Source of the DNA: Gossypium raimondii | Taxonomy: Eukaryota > Streptophyta > Magnoliopsida > Malvales > Malvaceae | Assembly: GCF_025698545.1 (NCBI RefSeq) | Contig: NC_068569.1 | Coordinates: 2,914,001-2,978,000 of the forward strand | Direction of reading: 5' to 3' | DNA length: 64,000 nt | Shown here: positions 45,251 through 59,609 of the stretch, piece after piece | Position numbering within the stretch: the stretch's first letter is position 1 | How the letters are laid out: each line of letters opens with the position of its first letter | The notes under the pieces: model-generated | Seen by the model: the letters and a program-made list of their open reading frames with translations, nothing else | Told to the model about the DNA's origin: nothing | The model's database searches: none | Made by a program: the position numbers and the translations under genes

Positions 45251-47944
45251 ATTAGAGAAAAATTCGTGATTAAGTATAATCATTCCATTGAATATTGTAA
45301 TAATAACCAAACCAAGTCTCTATTTGCGTGAAAAAATAAAAAAAATTTAAAGAAAACGGTATTCTACATGTCTTAAAACCTTTTAAGTTCTTAAGATTTA
45401 TTTACAGAGCATTATGTAATTTGCAATTGAAATTACTCAAACAATAGACTCATTTGTAAGCATTCAAATAATTGTTTGGGTAATTATTTTGTATTCAAGT
45501 AAAAATTTAATTTTATAGGCAGGTTATTGATATTTAAAGATAAATTAAATGAAACATTTTAATTTTAATTTTAATTTTATGGATTTTTGTTTAATCAACG
45601 AATTACATGATGTCAAATTTTAAAATTAAATTCACTTCTATTTATGATGATGTATCACATCTAATTTATTAACAAAATTATACGCATCAAATATTAACCA
45701 TAAGCAGGAGGGATCTAATTAAGAGACCCCAAAGAAGTAACGCCGTTGCTGCATTAGGAAAAAGAAAAGGTTGGAATTGATGCCCTAAATAAAATGTGCG
45801 GATGGTATAGGTAAGGAGAGCTAGCTGTAGCAGTATTGTTGTAAAAGGATAAAAGGGTAGGTAATTTACAGAGGCAGAGAGGGCAGTGGTGTGAATGGAA
45901 TCCAAAGGCATGCAGCGATGCTAAAGCTAAGGCATGTATGAATGGAAACATGTAGGGGGGGATGGATGGATGACGATGATGTGCTTGCTTACCTTAGCTT
46001 ACCTGCTTAAATAATTATTTGGTTCGTTGAAAGCGATCTTTTTCATCTAAGGGCCGGCATGCCATGCAATTTCTAAGCAACCTGAAAAACCCTCTTCAAT
46101 GTCGGAATGCTAGTTGCATTGCTACTTGCTAGTGCCTAATACCATGCATCTTTATCCATTTCACACCAGCACCCCTGCCCCTCCCCCTGCCCCTGTCCCC
46201 TCTCTTTCTCTGTATATATGTATACTGTTTTATTTTTATCCTAGCTATAAATATTTCTGTCTGGTGTCACTTGCAGGTATCTCAATGGCCATGGTTAAAC
46301 ATTTCACATTTTTGTTTCTGTTCTGTGTTTACTCTATATTTCAACCCTCTCTGCTTAATTTCACCGTAATTATCTAACTTATTCACCCTATGTAATTACC
46401 GCCCCCCCCCCCCCTTTTTTTTCCATTTTGTTGTGTATGTTAAAATAACATTCTCACTTAACAGGTGAAATTGAGTTGGGCGGCCAAATTTAGTGATTTA
46501 GTGTCGTATATTTCCCAACAATCATTAGCAAGCATTATTGTAAGCACATCATCAGGGTTGGGTTCATTGCTTCCATTCTTAGGCCATAATGATGAGGTAA
46601 GCAGCGCTTGACTTTACAATGACTTTATTTTCTTCGTAAATTTTTAATTCAAACCACAACCGTCTATATATAATATTAATTAATATATAAATTTCTCGTT
46701 TTTTTTTTTCAGAATTGCGTATGGAAGCAGCTGATTTGTGCAATATTATTACTTACCATCATTGACAGCAGTAATAATATCTCTTCTCTAGGCTTTATTT
46801 TCACTGTTTTTGGTGCCTGAAAAAGCTCTGATAAAAGCAGCAGAAAACCATACCTCTGCCTCTGTCACCTCCAATCGGAGTAAGAATTAAAAGAGTTACA
46901 GTAAAAAAAAGAAGAGGGTCAAATGAAAATGGCAGCAAACAGTTTTAGAACGATATACATAAATGATGAAGACGATGGCATGGGACAGATTCAAATCATG
47001 TGGAACAATTTGTTTGATGAAACAGAAGTGGCTCAAACATGTGTTTCAACTTGCCGTAGAAAGGGTTCACAAAAGGTCCAAGTTCTCTGTTTCAAAAACA
47101 GATGAGACTCAAATCATCATGTCCAACAATTTTGTTTTTTAAAACAGAAATATTGGAACCCTGTTTTTTTCTTCCCTTCATATATATAAAGGAAAGTTAC
47201 AACAGTAATGGAGATTCTTCTGTCAGTCTCTTGTGTTTAGGGTGTTGCCGACGTTGCTCATATAGCCTGGTCCCATCGTACTTGCAGACAAAGATACCAC
47301 ATAATAGCCCATCTATCTTTTCCTTTGGCCTAAATTTTACTCTGCAACAAATTACAAACTAAACATTAAAACCCTTTTCATGACAATAATTCACTCTGGT
47401 TAATGAGATTACAAACCAAACATCAAACCAATTATTTGAGGAAACAATAATTCCAGACAAATTTTCATGATTAGATTTCTAAAGTGTAGTTAGACTTATT
47501 ACTCTTTATTAAACTATTGGAGGTTTTATTTAAGGTATTGAATTATTCAAGGTTTTATTTTAGTCATTTGAATTATTAAGTTTTTAAAATATTTGGATAG
47601 TAAATTTCAAGCGATGATTTTATGATCAATATCGTGGATCATTACTCATTATTGAGTATAAGAAATAACTTATATCCAATTCGATTCGACGATCCGTGTC
47701 AAAAATCGAAAAAAACTATTTAAATTTTAGTTTACAAATTCTTAAAATTAATTTTATAAAAAAAAGCAATAATAAAAGAGATGGGGAATGAGAATTTTTT
47801 ATTGGTACAACAATAAAAAACAATAATAATTAATTTATAATTTTTTAAAATTAAATTATTAAAACATAAATTTACTAATAATTTAATAAATTTGATTCCA
47901 GATTATATTTGATTTCATCAAAATCAAATAGGAAGAGACCTTAT
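45251..47944. other. Intergenic stretch with short spliceable-looking segments
   Basis: No gene established. At 46276-46377 a short frame MAMVKHFTFLFLFCVYSIFQ follows an acceptor-like CTTGCAG and looks like a hydrophobic leader, but the frame stops after 30 codons and the 46465-46600 segment does not extend it. A C14/T9 homopolymer pair lies at 46401-46424. Confidence 0.4.
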
Positions 47945-47947
47945 TTA

Positions 47948-48097
47948 GGGTGAGTTTGGATGGGCGATTGAGTGCAGTGCGGTGTGTTTAGTTTACTTTT
48001 TGTCTCACGCTACAGTGTTGCTACAGTATCTAATCACACTGCCACCGCTGTTTTTACACTAACCACAGATAAACGCACTGTCCATCCAAACTCACCC
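47948..48097. mobile_element. Small Tourist-like MITE
   Basis: 150 bp with GGGTGAGTTTGGATGG and CCATCCAAACTCACCC as perfect TIRs, flanked by TTA (47945-47947, 48098-48100). Inside are GTGCGGTG and CACCGC-like inverted motifs. Confidence 0.88.
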
Positions 48098-48100
48098 TTA

Positions 48101-49500
48101 GTTATTCTCCATTTACCACTTAACCTCATTTTCACCGTCCAAAATCCCCAGCCTAGGAGTCAGAAGCCGTCCCCTTCGACATAATGAGGACCAACAACCA
48201 AATCCTCCATTGTTTGTATATAATATTTATTTTTTCATTTTAAAAACAATGCAGGGCACAGGCATAAGAAAAACAAATATATTGTTCATAGTGAGATTTA
48301 TATTTTTATCATGCAAGCATGAAAAAATTTGCAAGTTTTGCTTCAATGATTGAGCTAACTTGTCTCCTATATTTGTCTCAATTCAAGCCACACAATTTTA
48401 TTAGGATAAATTCAATAATTTAAGTTACTGTTCAACTATTAATTTAAACTTTGTTTTAAAAAACATAATCATAATTTTAGTCTTTAATAGTTACCTCTTT
48501 TATTAATTTAGCTACCATTCTTAAGTAAATTTGGCCTCGAACTTTTTAAAATAGTCAATTGGACTATTAATTTTTAGAAAGAGTTGAATTATTGTTTATT
48601 AAACATAAATATTGAATAAAACGTTGAATTTTTAAACATGATAGCTTGTACGGTAATCCACGTATAATTCATGATTTTCTTTTGAATTTTACAAACTTTT
48701 ATGTTTTTAAATTATTCGATGTAATATATAAGATAAATGATATCATGTTAACACGAAATATCGTGTCACGCTAGTTGTCATGCTAATATCGTTAAAAAAT
48801 AATATTTTAATCAACATTTTTGTTAAAAACGATTTGACTTTTTAAAAAATTAATGACCAAATTTAACTCAAAAAGAAAGAATAAAGACCAATTTAATAAA
48901 AATAAAAACTAAATCTATCTGTCAATTTTTTATTTTAAAAGCTCATGATTTAAATTATTTTAATATATTATATAAAAATTAAAAAAACAAAACTATACTA
49001 CAAATATTTCTTAATTGAATTAGTGCTCCAGCGCAAAAAATTCTTAGTAAAAAATAAAAATTCTAGAACTTATTCAATTACCGTGAGTCAGCAAGGGGGT
49101 TTGTTTTCAATTTTGGGTTGCTTGAAGGAAGGGAAAGCATCGAAGTTACAATGTCCAAATGGCAAAGGGAAGGCAAGCTTGTTGTAAATGTAGTTGAAAG
49201 CCGAGGGCATTTTAGTAAAGGAGGAATCTGAAATCTTAACTGCCCATTTAAAGCATGTAATAAAATGGTAACAAATGTTGATTACCAAAACCAGGAAAAA
49301 TCCAAAACAATTGAAAAGCCCTAGGCTAGGTGGAGACTTTAGTCCCCACTGCCCCCAAAACCAACCCATGGCTTTTACTAGTATTTATATTACCCCTCGC
49401 CTCCGCCCTTAACCATTATCACCCTCTGCAGCCTGTACTCTTTTTTTTTTTTCCCTCTAAGAATATTTGAGAGAAAATCAATGATTTTTTTTCTCTACCG
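48101..49500. other. Upstream region of the proline/glutamine-rich protein gene
   Basis: AT-rich, no gene. 49385-49533 is CT-rich (TTACCCCTCGCCTCCGCCC, T-run, CCCTCTAAG) and probably includes the promoter and 5'UTR of the downstream gene. Confidence 0.45.
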
Positions 49501-49533
49501 AGCTCTAAATTGAAAAAACAAAAAAAGTGAGAT

Positions 49534-51347
49534 ATGAAGGGTCGATCTTCCAAGCATGAAACAAAAGAAGGAATGGAAATTGATCAAATTAGTAAACTCA
49601 AAGAAGAGCCTCATCTGTCTGGTGCTTATATCCGTAGTCTTGTTAAACAACTCACCTCTACTAGAACCAAAACCCAACCCATGAACCTTCCCAAAGAACC
49701 TGACGACGGTTTCAATGGCCAAAACTCGGCCAAATTCAGTGATGGTTTTAGTGAAACACCGCCACAAACGACCCACCACAAACCCCAACCTCCTCAGCAG
49801 CATAAGAAGCAAGTGAGGAGGAGACTTCACACTAGCAGGCCTTACCAAGAAAGGTTGCTTAACATGGCTGAGGCTAGGAGAGAAATTGTCACTGCACTCA
49901 AGTTCCATAGAGCTTCCATGAAACATGCAAATGAACAACAACAACAACAAACCCAACAACAAGAACAGCAATTATCACATGCCTCTCATCTTTCATCACC
50001 ACCACCTTTTGAACAAGAATCAAAGACAAAGTCTAGGAGAAATCCTAGGATATACCCAGCAAGCACAAACAACTTGTCTCCTTATAATCTAGACAGTTTT
50101 TCATGTTCATCTTTCTCACAACATTACCCTCCTCCTCCTCCTCCTACAAATCCGTATTCATGGCCTGCTTCTCTTCAATCTCCTCTTCCATCTCCCACAG
50201 ATGCTATCAACTTCACTCTGCCAAACCAACCATTAGGCCTAAACCTCAACTTTCATGATTTCAACACCATAGACACCAACCTTTACTATAACACCAACAA
50301 CCCATCAATTTATTCATCATCATCTCCAACATCTTCATCTTCTCCAACTCTATCCGTTGTAACCGAAGAAGTTCCTTCAGTTGCACTATCGCATGAAGTG
50401 GGGCGGGCCGCCGATCTAACTGAGGCCTACGGTGGGGGAGGAGGCCTGCATCATGCTATGGACGATGAGGAGATGGCGGAGATCAGATCATTAGGAGAGC
50501 AGCATGAAATGGAGTGGAATGACACCATGAATTTGGTAACATCAGCATGGTGGTTCAAGTTCTTGAAGACTATGGACCTGGGGGCACCTGAACTGAAAAC
50601 TGAGGATGATGGTGGGTATCAACCGTTTGATCAAGTGATGGAATTCCCTGCCTGGTTGAATGCAAATGATACTTGCTTGCAACACCATTTCACTGATCTT
50701 TGTCCTGATGACTACTTCCGGGATCCTGCCTTACCTTGGTAAGAGTCCAAAATTTTTTTTATACAAAACTAAAAGTTTATCTATTATGGAATATTTCTTA
50801 GGTCATGTCCATTCGTACATTGAATATTTACTATGATTTTGATTCTCAATATAACTACTATAAAAGAAAAAACAAAATATTTCGATAAATCCATCAGACG
50901 GTAATTGGATTGAATTCCACTCAATCCAATTCAATTGAACTTTGTTTCTCAATTTTGATCAAGAAAAGAGTGAATTTACCCTAAGTTTCTTCCACAGACA
51001 CTTCCAATAAATACTACCTTTTTTTTCTTTTTTTGTTATCGTAATAATCCAGTAAATACCAATTATATCCTTATCAAACCCAATGCAGAAATAGCCCATT
51101 TAAGTCAAGGATATGGGCTTTCCTTATAGAAGCTTCTCTTCTTCTTTTTTACAATCTTAGCAATTATTAAAAGGTTTATAAATTCCATTGCCATAATTCA
51201 ATATGTTTATACAAGAGAAGTGTATTCTTTTTATTATAGAAATTTGAGATTTTATAAGTAGAGGAACTTATTTAATTTTTTTGTTGTGATGCACACAGCA
51301 TGGACATTGGAGAGATTGAAGGAATAGATGGCGAATGGCTGGCTTAA
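49534..51347 (+). CDS. Proline/glutamine-rich plant protein (hydroxyproline-rich glycoprotein-like)
   Basis: Two exons, 49534-50738 and 51299-51347, 417 residues. The long exon's own frame would stop at 50742. But CCTTG/GTAAGAG is a strong donor, and acceptor CACACAG at 51298 restores the frame to add MDIGEIEGIDGEWLA and a stop, which looks like a conserved ending. The N-terminus has LSGAYIRSLVKQL; a basic block KKQVRRRLHTSRPYQERLLN and MAEARREIVTALKFHRASMK follow (about residues 90-130). Then come a poly-Gln stretch, Pro/Ser-rich low complexity with PPPPPP, and a conserved C-terminal segment (EIRSLGEQHEMEWNDTMNLV, SAWWFKFLKTMDLG). No signal peptide is seen, so the glycoprotein label in databases is probably compositional; the function is unknown. 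Confidence 0.82.
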
Positions 51348-54300
51348 CAAGGATTGATTGTGTTTTAGTTTAATCAAACCTTTTTTTGGCATTTTATCTC
51401 CCTTTGTTTTTCTTTTTTAAGTTCTTATTCTCCCTACTGCTATTCTAGAAATCTAAATAATAAAGGCTTGCGAGTATGTGAAAGGTTGGCATGCATCGCA
51501 GCCGATTGAGAAAAATACTATTACTATATATATATATATGTATAAGCAAGAGGAGTTTGTTTTTTTCCTCTACCAATTTTCCAATATCGAACAATTTTAT
51601 ATTTCTTTTCTCAACCTTTACTCGGGCTTAAATTGATTCCCCTTTTATATCAATATTTTGAATATATCGTAAAATTTAGATAGAAACACAAATAATTTCA
51701 ATACACGTAGAGAGTTTATGAAAAATAAAGGAGAGAAGTGGAAGAAAATCCAAGAGGGAAAAATACTGAGAGAAAGGCAGCTATAAGCTAAGCTTTAAAG
51801 CAGAAGCGGTCCAAGTCCAAGTGTACAAAAGCAGCCATGCAAAGGGGCAAGCGTCAAAGCCTGGTTATAAAACACACACATATATATACTGTTAAGCATG
51901 GTATTGCCATGCAAATTGCCAGATCAGTTCATGCATCTCTTACTGTAATTAACAGGAAAAAAAAAGACTCTTAGCCAACTTGATTCAAGTAAATAAATGA
52001 GGGATACTCTTAAACTGGTAAGTAAAAGTTGAAGTCTGCGTGATGAGAATCTCAACGTTTGTAACCTTTAGTCAAATATATTTTCAAACTATGGAAAAAT
52101 AAATAAATAAACTCAAAAAACCAGACCAGAGACCCAGTTGAAGTTGAGCTTTCATATTGAAAAGTCAAGCTATATGTTATGAAATGTTGCAAATTTCAAT
52201 TCTCATCTTCCCTAATGAAGCAGTTTGATGAATTTGCTGAAAAAGCAATGTGAAGGCAAAGAAAAACGTGAAAACAATGAACAGCTTCATGCTTAAAGTT
52301 TTGACAATTACCGTTCGTTCTAAAAAGAAAAGGTTTTTATTACCTGATACAACCAATAAGTAAGTAAGCAAAGTTACACTCGTATAAATGAAACTCGAAA
52401 GTCGTGAGAGCTTAAAGAACATTTTAAGGGGCCCACTTGAACTATGAATGCTTTCACATTTATCACGTCCAGTGTATGTTTAGCTCGTCATCGACATGCA
52501 ATTTATATTAAAAACAGATGATACCTTGTAAAACACAGCGTAAAACATGTACAAAAGGAAACGGCAAAGAATGTGAACCCAATGATGTCTTTTCCAACTC
52601 TGCAATTGCCCAAGCAGGATTTCCATCTATAACCTCCAAAATCTCAACCCCTTTCTTTAGATTTTACCACCCTAAAATGCTGAGGATATGTTTACATTGA
52701 ATCACCCATTTGGCCCTATACTCAACCCACAAAACCAAAATCTCCCTTAGCTGAATCCATTTATCAATCTACATCATTAGAATCCCAGAACATTTTTAAG
52801 TGATTGTTACTCGATCAACCGTTCCTCTTCTTCTTCCAAATAATCTTATCTTCATAGTCACAAGCCATTTCCCTTTAATTAGGAATGGCAATGGGATAGG
52901 ACAGGATAAATGTTGCTAAATCCACCATCATTTCACAGTTGGTACATTTTGTTCCACCATCTCTATTGTGGATGTATAATCTTAAAATCTACTACCACTT
53001 TTATGGACATTGGATGCATCTATTCCCGCTCCACTTCAATTTAATTTTTGCTACTTATTTTTAATATTTTTAAAGTTAAGTAAATATTTAAACATAATAT
53101 ATATTTATAATATATCATTACATTTTTATTCTTTTAATAGTTATATATATATACAAGAATAAAATGATAATTTTATATAATAGAGTAAGGCAGAACAATC
53201 AATTATCTCTATACTCATTGTCTAAAAACAATTCAGTCTACTTCACCCTTCCCTATATCTATTTTTCAAATGAAGTGGATTGATTCAAAATCTATGAAAC
53301 AGTTCAAATTTTGTCATCCTTAAATGTTTCGTGATCAATCAGTTAGCTTGTGAGGTTTGGGTAGATTAATTTGCTTCTTCAAAACATCAAAAGCAATATC
53401 TTCGGATGATATTTTCTATTCTCTTTTTCGATTTGAAAGTTCATGTGTTCTTGCTTCGTCTACCGGATGACGTCAATGATCGGCTTTGAAACCACCCAAA
53501 CAATAGTTGTTTGGAAACTCTAGCAAAATATTTCACCTAGGGTTTAAAGTTACATTTTCTAGTGTTGATTTCTTGGAATATGTTGCTTCCAGGTTTAGGT
53601 AGGAGTGAGTAAAGTCCGATTTGATTCAATAAATTCAATAAAAATTTTAAATTTTAAATTAAATAGTTCAAGTTATTTGAGTTAATCGAGTTATTCAAAT
53701 AAACTGGAATAAAAAATTAAAATTTTCGATTTAACTTGAATATGAATTACATGATTTCGTTATCCGAAAATCCATATAATAAAAAGCAAAACTACATCGT
53801 TGTGATAAATGTTTATCTTTTCTAAAGTTAAAAATCAAAATCATTAAGTAAAAGGCAAAACTACGACATTTTAATAAATGTTTACCCATCAACCTTACTT
53901 ATGTAGTTAAATAATCTTGTATTTCGTCTACTAGTTAAATAATCAGTCGATGTAAACGCAACATTAACTATAAATAATATGTTTCGTTAACTCAACTCGT
54001 TTCGAAAAAATTTCAAATTGAATTCAGTTGCTAAAATAAGATTCTCAACTAGACTAACTAAAAATTTTCTAACTCAATTCGACTCGATTGAATACTCAAC
54101 TCTAAATTTAGGCATTCAACAATGCAAATATCATATAATTAATGGTTATTATTAGTACTCAAATCTAAACAGGCCTGAAGAGCCTGTTAACATAAAATGC
54201 TCAAATGCAAACAGGCTTGAAGAGGTTATTTTCCTAAAATGTAAACAGGCGTGAAGAGTCTCACAAGGGATCATTATCCCCGCAAGCCCAGCATGGCAGC

Positions 54301-57300
54301 ACAACACTCTGCGCACTCCTTTATGAAGCAGCAAGAATCTTTTATAAACTTACACCAGCTCAAATCATTTGGTAAAATGAAGCATTACCCGAGTAGCTTT
54401 GGGCAAACATTAGAAAATCTATAAATATTTGCATCGTGACATTCATCAGGTATGAACTCTCTCCAAATTCTACACCATTTTAACTCATTTCTTCAAATTT
54501 TATTAAGTATCGAAGGGTGCTCTGAAAGATGAATTCGACACCCTTTATCATGTTTCTTGTCTTGTAAATCACTTGACGCGTTAATCTGACCATTCCGAGT
54601 CATCTCGTCAAAAACTGAACTCAACAATTATATTTATACATTATGTTTACATAAGTAGGGTTCCAGCTTTTGTTTCAATGGTTTTTAGAAGTCAACTGGA
54701 ACTTTTTATAGGTTCAACGGGTTCAACGGCATGTAAGACTCAGACTTAATCCAAGGATTTAATTTCGTGGATTGATATTATTCTATGTAACATTATGTCA
54801 TTATCTCAATTTTCTTTATTTTTATTAGCAAGTTTAATGAAGAAAAATAACTTGAACAGAAAGTATTTGAAAATCAATGCAGATTTTTAAAAAGAGACGT
54901 CAAGATTTTATGTGCATGAATAATTAACATTAGCATATAAAAAGGATTAGAGGAATATGTTTTCTTTTAATCCCTTTTAGTTTTTGTCAAGATTTGGTTG
55001 GTTGAAAATTTTCAGAATTTGCAGCTCTGAAATCTTAGCTAGCCCACAGTTCAATTGCAGGCATGGGTTTGCCTTTTTCTAAACCCGGTTAACTAGCCAA
55101 CCCAAGTCCATCCTATTAACCCAGTCTACTAAGAAAGAAAAACACTACAAACAATAATAAACTAAATCCAAGCAGTGAGTGTGAGGTACGATTATATGGT
55201 TAAAATAAAATTTATTTAAAGAAAAATAATTAGTAGAAATGATAAATAGGATGGAATCTATACAGATTGGGATCTCTGATTAAAATAAATAAAATAAGGA
55301 AGGTGGTTTTGTTTAAAGAAAATTAAAAATTTAAATCAGAATTTAGAAAAATAAAAATAGCAATAATAAATGTTTTGAGAAAACTAAAGTTTTAGTTTGA
55401 TTCAAATGTGCAACGATAAATTCTAATGTTCTTTAATTAATTGGTTATAGTTGCTGACAATCGTCAAGTAACCTAATCTCTTATTCCTTTCTCTATAATT
55501 AAGACAATTGTCTTGACAAACAACTCTATAACAATCACTTGGGAATTTAATTTATCAATAGCATGAAAGAGACCCAATTCCAACCAACAAACGCACAATC
55601 AAGATTTATTTAAGTTAGATTGCATGCCCACACTACACAAATTATCATGCGGTCGACACAATTATTAGAAATAAATCGATAGACTAATTACCTAATTGAC
55701 AAATCAATTATTCTAAGAAAAAAAATTAAGAGTACTTAGATCTCACAAAATTGTGGAATTAAACTTCGAATATTATTTCAACTAAAAAAAGAAGTGTTTA
55801 GCGATCCATAAGAAAATAAAACGCAAATTAAATTAAAACTAAAACACCGCAGCAGAGGCTCGAGGTGCTGGATGTTGGGTTGGCACCGCGGCACTGGGTT
55901 GTGAGGCTGCGGCCTATTTGTCCTTGTTTGGACTCGCCTTCCAAACTCATATGTACTTAATTTAAGTTACGAAAATACTCAAAATAATTACTTATAACCA
56001 ACAAACATAAAAACAGACTAAAAAAAACATGGATAAACAATAATACTAAATGCACAAATAAAACTAAAACATGGAACAATAAAATATTAAGTAGAAAGAT
56101 ATGAAATATAAATGCTTTTATTTGTTTAATGGAAAAAGAAAAGAAGAAAAAAAAGGTAGCTCCATTGACCCCCGCTCTTGTCTTTTGAATATATACTTTC
56201 CTAAACTCGATGATTTTGATAACACAACTAAAAAGAAAAGTTTCATCTGTTTCTGCGTTGACAGAATCTTTAACTGCAACCCCTACCTTACTGCTTAACT
56301 TTGGCCCCGTGCCTCTACTTCTTTCAGCTCCATTCTCCCCAAACATCAATCAATATATTTATGTATGAATGTTGAATATGACAGATATATAATTTTTAAT
56401 TAAATGAAAAATTAAGCAATATAGATTTTCTATGGTGGGAGCCACAAGCTCTTTGAATTTTACGACTTGTTTGATAATATAGGAATAGGCCATACCCTAA
56501 AGCTAGATTAATGCTAAAGACCTTTTAGCTTTCTTTTTTTTTTTTTTTGTGCGTGTAGATTTTTCCTACAGGTTTTGATATATTACAGCAACAATGACAT
56601 AAAAAAGACAGTGGCCAGTTAAATAGGATCTTGTAGGCACTAGATGGTTAAAGAAAAAGAGTTGATGATATATACATGACATGACTCATGTCCATTGTCC
56701 CACATATTTGTATCTAGATTTATATAACTGAACACTTCTGCTTCTAAACAGAACTTACATATACATACATGAAAAAATTGGATGGTTTATTAATCATTTC
56801 ATGGTGGACTCAATCCCCTTCCCTTTGTCATGATGTGCAAGCCAGATGAAGTTTGGCCAATCAATGTGATATCCATATTTCCCATGCGCGTGCACTGCCC
56901 TCTCTGATTTATTCATATCTTCATTGGATAGCTCCAGATTACCAGTAATCACTGCCCAAACTGATAACACCTTACATACATACCTCCGTACATGTATATA
57001 TCATGATCCAACAAAACAAAAACAAAAAAGTACTTGTTGGCAATTTGAGACTAGTTGAGAGTTAGGACAACATTAAATTATGTGAATAGATACATTTGCA
57101 TGTCGTCCTGTTACTGCTACTCTTGTTTCAAATAATTTGTTTCTTCTACAAGATGAATCATGTTTCTTGATTCAAATTAGTTACTGCTTTTAGTATATAT
57201 ATATATGTGGTAGATTATAGACAATAGTGTTATTTTTCTCATATCGTAAAAAACTCTATTTAATAAAATGTCAAGAGTCAACGGAACATCAAGCTCAACC

Positions 57301-59050
57301 AAATTTGAATGAGACACCTAGTATATATTTTAAAGGATGCACACTTTTATACCTATGGTGTCCTTCTCCTGTTTTGGAGGAAATTTGAATCATATTTGGT
57401 TTATAGCTGCCTTCATAAATGCAGGGAAAATTGATTTCTAAAACTAATGGAGGTAGATTTAATTTGTGTCCCAAATGGTCATAGTTATGAAGTGGATAAA
57501 AATATGGGTCACTTTCAATAAAATATATAATAGGAAGATTTTGCATATGTTATCTCGTTCTGTTTCTCCTCCACAAATCAAAAATATCTTTCTACTGCCA
57601 CATATCAAATCAATTATTAAATGTTAGTTTTGGAATATATTACTTAATTTAATTTTATTTTTATATAAATTTAGTTTATTTGATATTTTTAAGTGGGTTG
57701 GCATAAGTTACAATATGATACTAATTTACTTTGGTATTTTACTTGCGCAACCGTATATTAATTTTGTCACTTAAATCAAGGCTTAAGACATCATTTAATA
57801 CTTGAGTTTGACTCTTTTGTCAAATGTGGTATGTGCCTTTTAGTATTTTTATTTGTCAAAAGTTACATATTTCGGTACTCAAATAACGTGTTTAATTCGA
57901 GTTTTATATTAATTTGATGAAAATTAATTGTTAATATTATCATATTTAAATTTTTATGACTTTGTTTAAATTTTTGGTTTTATTCTATTAAACGCAGCTT
58001 GATTGTTGCGATTACTTCAAGTTTTAGAGTAGAATTGATAAAATTTAATTATAATTTTTCATCGAAATAATTCTAATCCCTAATTTTAATGCTTAAAATG
58101 TATATATATTTTAATTTAAGCATTAAAAATGTTAAACTCAAATACAAATAATAAATTAAACCTAAAAATTATATTTATTTTAAATTTAATGATAATTTTT
58201 AGAGGTGGTTTAGATAAAAAGTTGTTAAAAGTTATCTTATTTTAATATATTATTTAAGAACTTCAAAGGAAAGTATTTTAAAAATATTAATTAATTTTAA
58301 TATTAAATTTTATAATTATGAAAATACTAAATACAGTATCCAAAATTACAGCAATTGATACTAAACTAGTTAATTTTCAAGTCCAAAAGTAGCTGCTGCA
58401 GTTTATTTATTTCAAGGGGTTTCTGTTTCAATCACAGATACTTTATTTGTCGCAAATGACAGTAATTTTGATAAAGCGGAAAAAGGTCACATCAATATCA
58501 TTCATGGACCATTCCCATTTGCTAGGGTTCAATTCAAAATTCCGACCTTCATATTCCGTTTGACTTTGGTCAAATATTTGTTTTTGTGTTGAAGTTGGGT
58601 TCAAGATATAATTTTATTATTCGAGCTCCATTAATAAATTTTTTCTTTAAAGATAAAATTAGAGTTTAAACTCTGTTAAATAATAAAATTTAAGATTAAT
58701 AATATATATTAAAGATAATTACATAATTTAATAATATAAAAATATAATTTTTTATAAGATTCGTGAGTCATTCAAATCAAGTATTATTAAATTTAAATTT
58801 AACTCTATTAATAGTTTGAGCTCGATTCTATAATTGTTGAATCAAATTTTTCTATCAAACTCTAAAATTTATCAATACTAATATCTTATTTATTCCTTAA
58901 ATATAGAGTCTAAGAAGGCAAAAAATATTTTTAATGAATAATTTTATATATTATTAATAAATAAAATGACCGAATATTATAAAAAATATATAATTTTATT
59001 TTAATAATAAATTGATAATATATAAAATTATATACTCAAAAATTAAATAT
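51348..59050. other. 7.7-kb AT-rich intergenic region
   Basis: No gene supported; open frames are short and without recognisable product. A three-copy motif AAACAGGCNTGAAGAG lies at 54168-54262. A stretch around 55430-55930 (ATCTCTTATTCCTTTCTCTA, then a GC-rich piece at 55850-55915) has a repeat-like look but no termini. (TA)n runs lie near 51527 and 57197. Confidence 0.5.
54168..54262 (+). repeat. Three-copy short tandem repeat
   Basis: AAACAGGCCTGAAGAGCCT, AAACAGGCTTGAAGAGGTT and AAACAGGCGTGAAGAGTCT occur at roughly 38-bp spacing, each preceded by AAATG or AATCT-like A-rich sequence. Confidence 0.75.
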
Positions 59051-59052
59051 TA

Positions 59053-59599
59053 AAGTAAATTACATCCAAGATCACTGAATTATTAGTAAATTTATATTTT
59101 GGCCACTCAATTTCAAAAAATTACAAAATATTTATTAAACTATTCAAAAGTTTTTTTATTTAAGTCAGTGACCTATAAAAATCATTGTTGCATGACATTT
59201 TCTATTCGCATCGTCTGCACTAATCGAAAGCTCTCATTCCCATTTTCTTTAACAGTTAAGTTTTTTTTTATGAAATAGTTTTAAATATCACGAATCTGTC
59301 AATCAAATTTTAAATAGCTTTCTTCCTCGATCTCCAACATTGTTCATTGGATCGACTTAGATTTAAAGCATATTTTTTTTCTCGTCAACGTATACTAATA
59401 TACCGTACCAATCGTTGGATCGTTACTTAAAACTCATTAGCTAGACTTCTCTTAACATAATTTAACAAACCAATAACTTAAATAAAATATTTTAAATAAT
59501 TTAATTACTTAAATAAAAAATTTTAAACAATTCAATAATTTTTTTAAATGATTAAAAATAAATTTATTAATAATTTAACGATATTAGGTATAATTTACC
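59053..59599. mobile_element. Possible Mutator-type MITE
   Basis: The left arm AAGTAAATTACATCCAAGAT with TGAATTATTAGTAAATTTAT resembles the complement of the right arm (GGTAAATTATACCTAATATC, TTAAATTATTAATAAATTTA). Flanks TAAATATTA (59044-59052) and TAAATATCA (59600-59608) would be a 9-bp duplication with one change. Arms are imperfect, so moderate confidence. Confidence 0.4.
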
Positions 59600-59609
59600 T
59601 AAATATCAA

